Assembly (NCBI RefSeq): GCF_019218885.1
Contig: NZ_JAHUWT010000003.1
Location: 682,001-746,000, forward strand
Source: Bordetella sp. BOR01
Lineage (GTDB): Bacteria; Pseudomonadota; Gammaproteobacteria; Burkholderiales; Burkholderiaceae_B
DNA length: 64,000 bases
Direction: 5' to 3'
Shown in pieces: positions 7,829 through 16,350 of this stretch. The stretch's first letter is position 1, and the number at the start of each line of letters is the position of its first letter. The notes beneath the pieces were generated by a model. That model was not told where the DNA came from and made no database searches. It saw only the letters and a list, made by a program, of their open reading frames with translations. Position numbers and translations under genes: made by a program.

Positions 7829-8650
7829 ATGAAAGCCCTGCACAAATCCTTGGCCGCTGCCGCGATCTGCGCCTTTGCCCTGCATGGCAATGCTGCGGCG
7901 CAGGCCCAGAACGCCGAGTCCGCACCCTACAAGCCAACGGTAGGCCAGTCCGGCAAAGATGTGGTGTGGGTACCCACGCCGCAGGCCCTGGTCGACCGCA
8001 TGCTGGATATGGCGGCGCTTACCCCGCAAGACCGATTGGTCGACCTGGGCTCGGGCGATGGCCGAACCGTGATCACCGCCGCCCAGCGAGGCGCCACCGC
8101 ACGCGGCATCGAGTTCAATCCCGACATGGTCGCCCTGGCCCGGCAAGCCGCCCAGGCCGCGGGCGTGGCCGACCGCGCCAAGTTCGAGCAGGCGGATATC
8201 TTCGAGTCGGATTTCTCGGAGGCCACGGTGATTACGCTTTTCCTGCTGCCCGACTTGAACGTCAAGCTGCGCCCCATCCTGCTGGACATGCCACCGGGCA
8301 CCCGAATCGTCTCCAACTCGTTCACCATGGACGATTGGGAGCCCGACGAAACCGCACAGGCGGGTGGCGAGTGCTCGGCCTATTGCAGCGCCTACAAGTG
8401 GGTGGTGCCGGCCAAGGTCGCCGGCACCTGGCAGCTGTCAGGCAAAGAGCTGGTGCTTGAGCAAACGTACCAGAAGCTCGCCGGATCGCTGCAGGACGGC
8501 GGCAAGGCCACACCGATCAGCGATGCGTGGCTCAACGGCGACCAGATCCAGTTCATGGTAGGAACGCAACGCTATACCGGCCAGGTGTCGGACAAGACCA
8601 TGCAAGGCACCATTGACGGCAACGGTACCTGGAGCGCGACGCGGAGCTAG
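7829..8650 (+). CDS. Exported SAM-methyltransferase-fold protein
   Basis: This 273-residue protein has a Sec signal peptide (residues 1 to about 24, cleavage near AAAQA-QN), then a class I methyltransferase core: motif I VDLGSGDGRTVI and acidic IEFNPDM. After about residue 170 a beta-rich C-terminal part follows, with a CSAYCSAY cysteine pair. I chose ATG 7829 because AGGAGAG lies 5 nt before it; a GTG two codons upstream is less well placed. S-adenosylmethionine is not known to be available in the periplasm, so either the protein works before export, the leader is a membrane anchor, or it binds another ligand. Substrate unknown. Confidence 0.75.
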   Translation: MKALHKSLAAAAICAFALHGNAAAQAQNAESAPYKPTVGQSGKDVVWVPTPQALVDRMLDMAALTPQDRLVDLGSGDGRTVITAAQRGATARGIEFNPDMVALARQAAQAAGVADRAKFEQADIFESDFSEATVITLFLLPDLNVKLRPILLDMPPGTRIVSNSFTMDDWEPDETAQAGGECSAYCSAYKWVVPAKVAGTWQLSGKELVLEQTYQKLAGSLQDGGKATPISDAWLNGDQIQFMVGTQRYTGQVSDKTMQGTIDGNGTWSATRS

Positions 8651-8678
8651 CCTCGGCGCGGGACGTTCCCATGGTTGC

Positions 8679-8700
8679 AGGGGCCGGGTTTCCGGCCCCT
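8679..8700. terminator. GC-rich stem-loop between convergent genes
   Basis: A perfect 9-bp stem (AGGGGCCGG / CCGGCCCCT) with a GTTT loop lies between two convergent genes, 28 nt after one stop and 35 nt from the other. No T-tract follows on either side, so it may be a weak bidirectional terminator or a 3' stabiliser. Confidence 0.5.
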
Positions 8701-8735
8701 GGTGCATTGCCAGGACATCTATCAGCGTACAAGCC

Positions 8736-9620
8736 TTAGTCCAACTTCACGGGACAAGGGGCGGTGAAAGGAATTTCCATGCAATCTTCACCGAAGAAAA
8801 TATTGCCCTTGTATATCTCGGCCACATCTCGAACGATCTGTTCCCGCAACCCGGGGTGGTCGAACTGCTCGGTCACGTGAGAGATGACCAGGTTGCGCAC
8901 GTTCGCCTCCGCGGCCATCTCCGCCAGTTCGCGGTGACCCATGGTGAACGCGGCGAAGGTCTTGCTGGGCGCCGTTCCCGACATGTAGTGGCACATATGA
9001 ACCAGCACATCGCAGTCCCTTGCCAGTTCGCCGAGGGCGCGGCTGGGGCCCGTATCTCCCGAGTAGACAAAGGATTGGCCGTCGGCATCCAGCCGGTAGC
9101 CGTAAGACACGAGATGCGGCGCGAAGTGGTTCACCGGCGCGACGCGCACGGTCCATCCGGGTGCTTGTACCGCGGCATCGGCCGTCAGCTCATGCAGGCG
9201 CGGAGCGGGCCTGGCGCGCATCCCCTGCCCGCCACGGGCGTGATAGACGTCGATGCTGGCCTGATTCTCGGTACGCGAAACGAGGTCGGGACCAAAGGCG
9301 CCGTCATCGGCAATGAGGCGCTCGGTAATCAGCTTGAGCGGCGGCGGGCCATACACGTCCAGTTCGTCGATCTTTCCCGCGCCTTGGTCCCACCGGGTAA
9401 GCAGCAGGCGCGGGTAGTCTCCCATGTGGTCATAGTGGTGGTGGCTGAAGAATGCATGCGAGACCTCGGTGGCACGGATGCCCAGCTCCAGCAATCGATG
9501 GTGGGCGCCAAACCCGTGGTCGAACACGATGTATGTCTCGCCCACGCGCACCACATAGCCCGAGCACATCCTGCGCAGCGAAGGCGTGGGCGTGCCCGTG
9601 CCAAGTAACCAGAGTTTCAT
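8736..9620 (-). CDS. MBL-fold metallo-hydrolase (RNase Z/arylsulfatase-like)
   Basis: This 294-residue metallo-beta-lactamase fold protein begins MKLWLLGTGTPTPS, typical of RNase Z/AtsA-like MBL proteins. It has the zinc motif FSHHHYDHMGDY near residue 80, further ligands in VAPVNHFAPH and YSGDTG, and a final His in VISHVTEQFDHPG. It has no signal peptide, so it should be cytoplasmic. It follows a Bug receptor gene on the same strand after 8 nt, which suggests that the receptor's solute, or a product from it, is hydrolysed here (an ester, lactone or sulfate). A tRNA-processing role is less likely in this setting. Confidence 0.82.
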   Translation of the reverse strand: MKLWLLGTGTPTPSLRRMCSGYVVRVGETYIVFDHGFGAHHRLLELGIRATEVSHAFFSHHHYDHMGDYPRLLLTRWDQGAGKIDELDVYGPPPLKLITERLIADDGAFGPDLVSRTENQASIDVYHARGGQGMRARPAPRLHELTADAAVQAPGWTVRVAPVNHFAPHLVSYGYRLDADGQSFVYSGDTGPSRALGELARDCDVLVHMCHYMSGTAPSKTFAAFTMGHRELAEMAAEANVRNLVISHVTEQFDHPGLREQIVRDVAEIYKGNIFFGEDCMEIPFTAPCPVKLD

Positions 9621-9628
9621 GTCCGTCC

Positions 9629-10639
9629 TTATTCGGCGCCAATGCCGAGTTCCTGGATCAATTGCTTGTACTTGGCTTGCTCTGCTTCGACGAACGACTG
9701 GAACTGCGCGGAACTCATCGCGTTCGTCTCGACGCCTTGCATGGCAAGCTTGGTCTTGATGTCTTCGGACTGCAGCGCCGCGGCGATTTTCCCGTGCAGC
9801 AACGCCTGGATTTCCAGCGGCACATTTTTGGGAACGAAAAACCCGAACCAGCCAGACAGATCCAGCCGGGCATATCCGCTTGCGGCCAGCGCGGGCACTT
9901 CCGGCAGGGCAGGACTGGGCTGCTTCGAGGCCACGCCCAGCGCGACCAGCTTGCCGCTTTTCACGAACGGAATCGCGGGTGGCATACCCGAGAAATACAC
10001 ATCGACCACCCCGCCCACCGTGTCGGCCACAGCCTGGCTGCCGCCCTTATAGGGAATGTGCGCCATCTGGATGCCGGCCTCCTTGGCCAACAGTGCCCCG
10101 GCGATATGCGCGGGGCTGCCTGGGCCGGCCGACGCATAGGAAACGCGGTCGGGGGACGCCTTGGCAAGCCGGACCAGGTCTTGGATCGATTCGACGCCCA
10201 GGCTGGGGTTGGCCACCAGCAACAGCGGCGTGGAGCCGGCCATTGCCACGGGTGCGAAGTCGCGCGCCACATCGTAGTTGACCCCTTTCTGCACGATCGG
10301 ATTGATGACCATTTCCGATGTGTAGGCCAGCAAGATGGTGTAGCCGTCGGGCGCCGCACGCGCGGCGGTCATTGTCCCGATCGAACCCGCGGCGCCGCCC
10401 TTGTTTTCCACGATCACCGACTGACCCAGGTCGTCGCCCAACTTCTTCGCGACCAGTCGCGCGATGACATCGCCGGTGCCGCCCGGACCGTAGGGCACGA
10501 TGATACGCAAGGGCTGGTCAGGGTAGGACGTGGCGGCACCGGCGAAGGGGCTCGCCAGGGCCGCGGCTGACACCGCCGCGGCGGCGAACAGCCGAGCGGC
10601 CAGGCTCCAGCAGGTCGAATGGCTTTGATGGTCTTTCAT
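9629..10639 (-). CDS. Bug/TctC-family periplasmic solute receptor
   Basis: This 336-residue protein has a long signal peptide (cleavage near AGAATS), then YPDQPLRIIVPYGPGGTGDV and VIVENKGGAAG, which are Bug hallmarks. I prefer ATG 10639 because AAGGGG lies 7 nt upstream; a GTG two codons earlier is possible. The gene leads a two-gene operon with the MBL hydrolase (8 nt gap) and diverges from a LysR gene across a 117-nt region with a strong dyad. It probably captures the substrate of the hydrolase and is regulated by that LysR protein. No membrane transporter genes are nearby. Confidence 0.92.
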   Translation of the reverse strand: MKDHQSHSTCWSLAARLFAAAAVSAAALASPFAGAATSYPDQPLRIIVPYGPGGTGDVIARLVAKKLGDDLGQSVIVENKGGAAGSIGTMTAARAAPDGYTILLAYTSEMVINPIVQKGVNYDVARDFAPVAMAGSTPLLLVANPSLGVESIQDLVRLAKASPDRVSYASAGPGSPAHIAGALLAKEAGIQMAHIPYKGGSQAVADTVGGVVDVYFSGMPPAIPFVKSGKLVALGVASKQPSPALPEVPALAASGYARLDLSGWFGFFVPKNVPLEIQALLHGKIAAALQSEDIKTKLAMQGVETNAMSSAQFQSFVEAEQAKYKQLIQELGIGAE

Positions 10640-10698
10640 GGGCACACCCCTTGGATGAGTTTTTTTGCTTTCCGGGACATAATTTTGATGTAATCGAA

Positions 10699-10735
10699 TG
10701 GTTTTGGGTCATAACTATTTCGTTATTCAAAACCA
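10699..10735. promoter_or_regulatory. Extended inverted repeat, likely LysR operator
   Basis: The inner dyad ATAAC-TATTTC-GTTAT (10711-10726) is perfect and is nested in outer 8-bp arms TGGTTTTG (10699-10706) and CAAAACCA (10728-10735). It lies midway between divergent LysR and Bug starts, where LysR-type activators usually bind. The AT-rich stretch contrasts with the GC-rich coding flanks. Confidence 0.65.
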
Positions 10736-10756
10736 AGGGTTTTCCCGGAGATTGCG

Positions 10757-11707
10757 ATGAATCTGCTGGCCAAGAATGCGCTATTTACCAAGCTGCGATT
10801 CAAGGATCTTCTGCTGCTGCGAGAAATTGCGGCCATGCGGTCGTTGACGGCAATAGGAGAATCCCGCGGCCTGTCGCAGCCGGCGCTTAGCCGTGCCCTG
10901 CGCGATACCGAGGCCGCCCTGGGAGTCCAGGTGTTCTCGCGCGAGAAGGGCGCCCGGCTTGAGCCGACACCGATCGGGCGACAGGTTCTCGCCCGCGTGG
11001 ACCTGCTGCTGGCCGATGCCGGCGCGCTGCAAAGCGAACTGCGTGCCTTCCAGGAAGGAAGCGGTTCGCACCTGCGCATAGGTGTGATTCCCTTTGTTTC
11101 GAACACACTGCTGGAAACACTGCTCCGGCAACTTGCCGGGGAACCCTTGCGCATGTCGGTCAGCACCTATGAAGCCTCGACCGATCAGCTTGTTGCCGCA
11201 CTTCGTCGCCAGGAACTGGATATCGTGCTCGGCCGAATTTCGGTAGATGCGTTATCCAATGAGTTGTCGCAGGAAAAGCTGTTCACGCAAACAGCCTCGA
11301 TGCTCGTCAGCGAGGCGCTTTACAAGCAGCGAGCGAAGTTGGATCTGGAAGCGCTGCATCGATTCTCGTGGGTCTTGCCGCCAGCGAACAGCCCCACGCG
11401 CCTGGCCTTCGTCGAGGCATTCGTCGGCCGCGACGCGGTTGCGCCCACCGCCCGCATCGAGGCCACCTCGGCGCGGGTTGTACATTCGGCAATCAGTTCC
11501 GGCATCGCAGGCCTGGGCCTGCTCCCCCTGGATATCGGGCGCGAACTCGAGACTTGGGGCAAAGTCCGTTGCCTGGCCTTTCCCGCTCCGTTTCGCATGC
11601 CGACGGTCGGCTTGATCATGCTGTCGAAGAATCGCGCCCGAGCCGCGAACAGCATCGTTCGCGACGTCGTGCACCAGGCTATTGCGCAGGTTTCGGCCTA
11701 CGCTTGA
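10757..11707 (+). CDS. LysR-family transcriptional regulator
   Basis: This 316-residue regulator has an N-terminal winged helix-turn-helix (about residues 15-75, with SRGLSQPALSRALRDTEAAL) and a substrate-binding domain from about 100 to 300. The HTH is shifted about 15 residues by a longer N-terminus than usual. It diverges from the Bug/MBL operon at 10639 and probably controls it through the dyad at 10699-10735, responding to the imported compound or its product. Its 3' end overlaps the remains of a PepSY-TM gene on the opposite strand by about 29 nt. Confidence 0.9.
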   Translation: MNLLAKNALFTKLRFKDLLLLREIAAMRSLTAIGESRGLSQPALSRALRDTEAALGVQVFSREKGARLEPTPIGRQVLARVDLLLADAGALQSELRAFQEGSGSHLRIGVIPFVSNTLLETLLRQLAGEPLRMSVSTYEASTDQLVAALRRQELDIVLGRISVDALSNELSQEKLFTQTASMLVSEALYKQRAKLDLEALHRFSWVLPPANSPTRLAFVEAFVGRDAVAPTARIEATSARVVHSAISSGIAGLGLLPLDIGRELETWGKVRCLAFPAPFRMPTVGLIMLSKNRARAANSIVRDVVHQAIAQVSAYA

Positions 11708-12015
11708 GCGCTGGCGTCGTGTTCCAGCGTGCCCGCCGGATCGCACTCCGACGCCACCACCACGGCCAAACGCCGCTGCCGCCCACCACGCCCAGTCCCA
11801 GGCCCAGCATCGCCACGCCGGCCTGCCATGCCACACCCCCCCCGCTCGCCCGTGTGCAAGGGGTAGATGATGGAATTCACGCGCATGCCCGGGTCCAGCT
11901 CGTTCAAGCGATGCTTTGCCAGCACCGCGCCGCTGCGCGGATCCAGCCAGACCGTGGAGCGGCCATTGGAATGCGGATCTTCCGCGGCAGCATCGGTCCG
12001 GTGCCCATCGGCCAC
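11679..12015 (-). pseudogene. PepSY-associated TM-helix protein, frameshifted remnant
   Basis: On the minus strand the frame from 12015 reads DPHSNGRSTVWLDPRSGAVL and then NSIIYPLHTGE, a strong match in style to the C-terminal part of PepSY-TM iron-regulated membrane proteins. At a run of eight G (C8 on the plus strand, 11836-11843) the frame breaks. One fewer G restores VAWQAGVAMLGLGLGVVGGS and a WPWWWRR membrane-exit segment, ending at a TAG at 11679-11681. Upstream of 12015 I cannot recover a continuous N-terminal part; an in-frame TAA occurs near 12094. Fragments may extend to about 12330, where a Fur-like site lies. I call it a decayed iron-uptake accessory gene. Confidence 0.6.
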
Positions 12016-12332
12016 ACCGGGGCGGTTGTGCGCGGCGCACCGTTCAACTGGCTGATCCAGCCGCCTATCGGCCGCCAGGCCAAGTACCAGGCCTTATCGC
12101 CAGGCCAGGGGCCCGAGAGTGCGGGATGCCCTGCGGGTCGATCCGGCACCATGAAAAAGGCGCCGCCTGGCGGAGCCCCTGCCATCGTGTGGCGCAACCG
12201 GCCAGGCCCGGCGGCTTGTGTCTTCAGCCAGAATCGCCTCTGGGCGCCAGGCGCGATAGTGGCGAATGAGCCGGCTCAGCGAGGCGCGGCTCGACGGCGA
12301 CAAGGTCCAGGCCACAAAACAAGCCTTCAGGC

Positions 12333-12351
12333 GCTCATGATTATTCTCATA
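12333..12351 (-). promoter_or_regulatory. Fur-box-like sequence upstream of PepSY-TM remnant
   Basis: Read on the minus strand, these 19 bases match the classical 19-bp Fur consensus at 13 positions, including an unbroken AATAATCAT core. It sits where the promoter of the decayed PepSY-TM gene would be. PepSY-TM genes are often iron-repressed. The match is moderate, and binding is inferred. Confidence 0.4.
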
Positions 12352-12584
12352 TTTCGGCGCCGAAGGCCGCGGGCCCCAGGCAGGATAAAAGGCCGCCCTG
12401 CCCGCGTTTTATCCCCAGGAAGTGCATCACTCGACGAACGAGTAGAATTTTCGAGTGAAAGAGAGCTACCGATCGAAGACGCCAGATTCAGCCGCCAGCC
12501 CCTTATCGGGTCAAAGGCAGGCTGGCCGAGCAATGGTTTCATGTCCGCAATCATCATGCCTTGCACACCACGGGAAGCAGATTC

Positions 12585-14117
12585 ATGACCGAAACATCCG
12601 CAGCGTCACAACAAGCCCGGCCCTTGCAGATCGACGACATTACCGTCATCGACAATACCAAGCTGAAGAAGGCCGTGACGGCCGCCGCACTGGGCAATGC
12701 GATGGAGTGGTTCGACTTCGGCGTCTATGGTTTTGTCGCCTTCGCGCTGGGCAAGGTGTTTTTCCCGGATGCCTCGCCCGCGGTCCAGACCATCGCCGCG
12801 CTGGGCACATTCTCGGTGCCGTTCCTGGTTCGCCCCCTGGGCGGTGTCTTTTTCGGCGTGATGGGCGATCGCTTTGGCCGGCAGAAAGTGCTGTCGCTCA
12901 CCATCATCATCATGGCGATCAGTACCTTCTGCATCGGGCTGATTCCGTCATATCACACCATCGGCTTGTGGGCGCCTATCCTGCTGCTGTTGTGCAAACT
13001 GGCCCAGGGTTTTTCAGTGGGGGGCGAATACACGGGCGCGGCGATCTTCGTTGCCGAGTATGCGCCCGACCGCCAGCGCGGGTTCCTGGGCAGTTGGCTG
13101 GATTTCGGCTCTATTGCCGGTTTCGTGCTGGGCGCGGGAATGGTGGTGCTTCTGCAAACCATGCTTAGCGAACCGACCTTCCTGGACTGGGGCTGGCGCG
13201 TGCCATTCTTCGTAGCCGGGCCGCTGGGGCTGCTGGGCCTGTATCTGCGCCATGCCGCCGAAGAAACGCCCGCGTTCACGCAGCAACTGGAAAAGATGGC
13301 AAAGGAAGACCGCGACGCCTTGCAAGAGCGGCCGACGGTATCCTTTCGCGAGATATTTTCCAAGTACCGCAAGGCATTGCTGATCTGCATAGGCATGGTC
13401 CTGGTGACGAACATCACCTATTACATGCTGCTGACCTATATGCCCACCTATCTGTCGCGCAGCCTGGGCTATTCCGAAGAGCACGGCGTGCTGATCATCG
13501 TGGTGGTCATGATAGGGATGCTGTTCGTGCAGCCCGTCGTAGGCTTTGCCAGCGACAAGATTGGCCGCAAGCCCTTTCTGCTGGTCGGCAGCATCGGCTT
13601 GCTGTTGCTGGCGCTGCCCGCGTTCAAATTCATCGGCAGCGACAATACTGGCCTGATTTTCCTGGGCCTGCTGTTCATCGCGGTGTTGCTGAACTGCCTG
13701 ACCGGCGTAATGGCGTCCACGCTGCCGGCGCTGTTCCCGACGCGCATCCGCTACAGCGCGCTGGCAAGTTCTTTCAATATCGCGATCATCGTCGCCGGCC
13801 TGACTCCCACCGTGTCCGCGTGGCTGGTCGAGGAAACCGGCAACTTGATGATGCCCGCCTTCTATCTGATGGTGGCAGCCGCGATCGGCCTCATTACGTC
13901 GTTCTTTCTTCCCGAGACGGCAAATCGGCCGATGCGAGGCGATACGCCGAACGCGTCCAGCCCCCACGAGGCCAAGGCCCTGCTGAAGCAAGCGTACGAG
14001 CATATCGAGGAAAGCCTGGCGGATATCGAGACCGAGATCGCGACGATGGAAGAAAAACTCGAGGCACTGCGGCAGCGCCGCCAACGCCTTGCGGATCGTC
14101 ATCCCCATCTGGAATGA
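12585..14117 (+). CDS. MFS transporter, ProP-like (MHS family) with C-terminal coiled coil
   Basis: This 510-residue transporter starts with a short soluble N-terminus and then LGNAMEWFDFGVYGFVA, the metabolite:H+ symporter signature of TM1, with GDRFGRQKVL between TM2 and TM3. About 12 membrane segments follow. After the last one (about residue 445) comes a charged tail of about 60 residues with heptad spacing (IEESLADIETEIATMEEKLE), a likely coiled coil like the osmosensing tail of E. coli ProP. It probably imports proline, betaine or a related solute with protons. ATG 12585 was chosen over 12561 because it directly precedes the conserved start and follows GGGAAG. Confidence 0.85.
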   Translation: MTETSAASQQARPLQIDDITVIDNTKLKKAVTAAALGNAMEWFDFGVYGFVAFALGKVFFPDASPAVQTIAALGTFSVPFLVRPLGGVFFGVMGDRFGRQKVLSLTIIIMAISTFCIGLIPSYHTIGLWAPILLLLCKLAQGFSVGGEYTGAAIFVAEYAPDRQRGFLGSWLDFGSIAGFVLGAGMVVLLQTMLSEPTFLDWGWRVPFFVAGPLGLLGLYLRHAAEETPAFTQQLEKMAKEDRDALQERPTVSFREIFSKYRKALLICIGMVLVTNITYYMLLTYMPTYLSRSLGYSEEHGVLIIVVVMIGMLFVQPVVGFASDKIGRKPFLLVGSIGLLLLALPAFKFIGSDNTGLIFLGLLFIAVLLNCLTGVMASTLPALFPTRIRYSALASSFNIAIIVAGLTPTVSAWLVEETGNLMMPAFYLMVAAAIGLITSFFLPETANRPMRGDTPNASSPHEAKALLKQAYEHIEESLADIETEIATMEEKLEALRQRRQRLADRHPHLE

Positions 14118-14178
14118 ACCGCCCTGTTCCAGCCTGGATCTGGCCACACACCCCGACAAGAATGACCCAAGAGACTCA

Positions 14179-15426
14179 ATGACCACCGCAGCACCTGCTT
14201 GGCTTATGCCTGTAGCGGCAATTTTCACCCTGCAGACCACCTCGTCATTCTTGACCCGGCTTATTCCCATCATTGCCCCGGCAATGGCTATCGAGTTCGG
14301 CTGGAGTGGCAGTTCCATCGGTTACCTGACCGCCAGCAATTCCCTGGGAGGGCTCGCCATCCTGGTTGCGGGCTCGGCCATGCTCAGGCAGATAGGCGGC
14401 ATGCGCACCCTGCAACTTACCTTGGTCCTGGGCGCCGCTTGCATGGCGTTCTTGTTGTATCCCAGCCTGGGAATCGCCCTGGTGGCCTGCTTTGCCATGG
14501 GCTTGAGCAATGGCGCCGCCAATCCGGCCGGCAGCGAAGTCCTGCAGCGGTATTCGCCGCCAGGCATGCGCAATCTGATGTTTTCGATCAAACAGGCCGG
14601 AGTGCCTTTGGGCGGCGTGATTGCGGGGCTGCTGGTTCCCGCGGTGGTGGCCTTGGCCGGATGGCGTATTGCCCTTTTTATCTGCGCGCTTATCGTGATA
14701 CTGCCAACCGGGCTGACCTGGCGGCTAAGCGCCGGCCTGGATGAAACCCCGGCAAAGAAGCGCGTCGCGTCCCCCATCCCGACCTTGCAGTCCCTGCGCA
14801 CGCTGAGCGTGCCGCTGGCTTCGTTGATGCGCAGCCGCGGCCTGCTGAAGATATCGCTAGTCGGTAGCTTGTTTGCCGTGTCGCAAAGCTGCTGGTTCAC
14901 CTTCACGGTGATCTACCTGATAGACGGCCTGGGCTATTCCCTGGGCCTGGCCGGGATGGTGTTCGCCGTGATGCAGGCCGGTGGCGTGATTGGCCGTATT
15001 GCCTTGGGCTGGTTGTCGGACCGCTTGGGTTCGGCCACCGCCACATTGTCGATCGCGGCAATATTTTCGGCGGCTACGACGGCGCTGCTGGGGCTGACCA
15101 ACCCTGAATGGCCGCTATGGACGGTTATCTTGCTGGCGTTTATTGCGGGTTGTTCGGCGGCAAGCTGGAACGGCGTACAGATCGCGGAAGTCGCGCGGCG
15201 ATCGCCATCCCATTTGATTTCGGAAACGGCGGCGGGATCCAGCATCTTGGTCAACCTGATCAATATGCTGGCGCCCACGGCTTTCGCGGCGTTTGTTGCG
15301 GTCAGCGGGCGCTACGATTACGCCTTTATCTGCGCGGGCGCATGCACGCTGCTGGTACTGGTGTTCCTGCCGCGCGAACCGCGTGGCGATTCCGGCACGC
15401 CCGGGCGCACGGCCCGCCCTGCCTGA
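14179..15426 (+). CDS. MFS transporter (12 TM)
   Basis: This 415-residue MFS protein has about 12 hydrophobic segments. Recognisable pieces are GSAMLRQIGGMRTLQ in the loop after TM2 and GRIALGWLSDRLGSA in the matching loop of the second half. The chosen ATG 14179 begins right before TM1; upstream codons overlap the 3' end of the preceding transporter and look non-coding. It lies 61 nt after the ProP-like gene and may be co-transcribed. The substrate cannot be assigned, since no clear drug or sugar subfamily signature stands out. Confidence 0.82.
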   Translation: MTTAAPAWLMPVAAIFTLQTTSSFLTRLIPIIAPAMAIEFGWSGSSIGYLTASNSLGGLAILVAGSAMLRQIGGMRTLQLTLVLGAACMAFLLYPSLGIALVACFAMGLSNGAANPAGSEVLQRYSPPGMRNLMFSIKQAGVPLGGVIAGLLVPAVVALAGWRIALFICALIVILPTGLTWRLSAGLDETPAKKRVASPIPTLQSLRTLSVPLASLMRSRGLLKISLVGSLFAVSQSCWFTFTVIYLIDGLGYSLGLAGMVFAVMQAGGVIGRIALGWLSDRLGSATATLSIAAIFSAATTALLGLTNPEWPLWTVILLAFIAGCSAASWNGVQIAEVARRSPSHLISETAAGSSILVNLINMLAPTAFAAFVAVSGRYDYAFICAGACTLLVLVFLPREPRGDSGTPGRTARPA

Positions 15427-15439
15427 TGCAACCGGACAA

Positions 15440-15460
15440 GGCCCGCGCCGCGCGTGGGCC
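15440..15460. terminator. Imperfect GC stem-loop between convergent genes
   Basis: GGCCCGCG pairs with CGTGGGCC (one G-U pair) around a 5-nt loop, 13 nt after the MFS stop and 8 nt from the end of the convergent MBL gene. No T-run follows, so it is only a weak terminator candidate. Confidence 0.35.
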
Positions 15461-15468
15461 CATCACCA

Positions 15469-16350
15469 TCAAGACAGCGCGCTGCCGGCGCTGCGCATGG
15501 GAATTTTCAGATAGTGCACGCCATTGGCCTCGGCCTGTGGCCAGCGGCCCGCCCGGATATTGACCTGGATGGAAGGCAGCATCAGCCTGGGGGCCGACAG
15601 CGTGGCGTCGCGTTGCCGGCGCATCGCCACGAACTGGTCTTCCGTCACCCCGTCGTGCACATGCACGTTGTGCATGCGCTGTAGCGCAACAGTGGTTTCC
15701 CAGGCATAGGTATCGCGGCCCGGGGCCTTGTAATCGTGGCACATGTAAAGACGGGTGTGCCCGGGCAAGGCCAGCAGGCGCCGGATCGAACGATACAAGC
15801 CCTGGGGGCAGCCACCCGGGAAATCGGCACGAGCCGTGCCGTAGTCAGGCATGAACAGCGTATCGCCCACGAAGACGGCGTCGCCTATTTTGTACGACAC
15901 ACAGGCGGGTGTATGGCCCGGAGTATGGATGACTTCGACGGCCAGGCTGCCGATGGCAAGCACATCGCCGTCGCTAAACAGGCGGTCGAACTCGCTGCCG
16001 TCGCCCGATACCGATTCCAGGTTGAATATTGGCCGAAAGACGTTCTGTACCTGGCGTACATATTCGCCTATACCGACCCGGGCGCCCGTGCGCTGCTTGA
16101 TATAGGGGGCCGCGCTGAGATGGTCGGCATGCACATGTGTCTCGAGCACCCAGGCGATTGCCAGCCCTGCTTGCCGCGCGGCATCGAGCACGCGATCGGC
16201 CGATGCAGTGGATGCCTCACCCGACGCGTGATCGTAATCGAGTACAGGATCGATGACCACCGCCTGGCGCGTCGCGGCATCGGCAAGCAGATAGGTTACG
16301 GTCTGGGTGGCTTCGTCAAAAAACGCATCGATCGGAGCCAGGTCTTTCAT
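15469..16350 (-). CDS. MBL-fold persulfide dioxygenase-like protein (ETHE1/Blh type)
   Basis: This 293-residue protein belongs to the glyoxalase II/ETHE1 branch of the MBL fold. It starts with IDAFFDEATQTVTYLLADA and has ETHVHADHLSAA near residue 97, HTPGHTPACVSY near 165 and VGDTLFMPDYG, then a C-terminal stretch with MCHDYKAPG. Members oxidise glutathione persulfide using a mononuclear iron, protecting against sulfide; the bacterial form is often called Blh or PDO. The subgroup call is by motif only, and a glyoxalase-type thioesterase remains possible. No sulfide:quinone reductase or BigR-type regulator is adjacent. It is transcribed alone, leftward. Confidence 0.78.
   Translation of the reverse strand: MKDLAPIDAFFDEATQTVTYLLADAATRQAVVIDPVLDYDHASGEASTASADRVLDAARQAGLAIAWVLETHVHADHLSAAPYIKQRTGARVGIGEYVRQVQNVFRPIFNLESVSGDGSEFDRLFSDGDVLAIGSLAVEVIHTPGHTPACVSYKIGDAVFVGDTLFMPDYGTARADFPGGCPQGLYRSIRRLLALPGHTRLYMCHDYKAPGRDTYAWETTVALQRMHNVHVHDGVTEDQFVAMRRQRDATLSAPRLMLPSIQVNIRAGRWPQAEANGVHYLKIPMRSAGSALS

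Noticed and set aside
12316-12584. Possible N-terminal part of the PepSY-TM gene
   Set aside because: The three minus-strand frames give no continuous family-like sequence with the expected first membrane helix, so I limited the pseudogene to the supported part.
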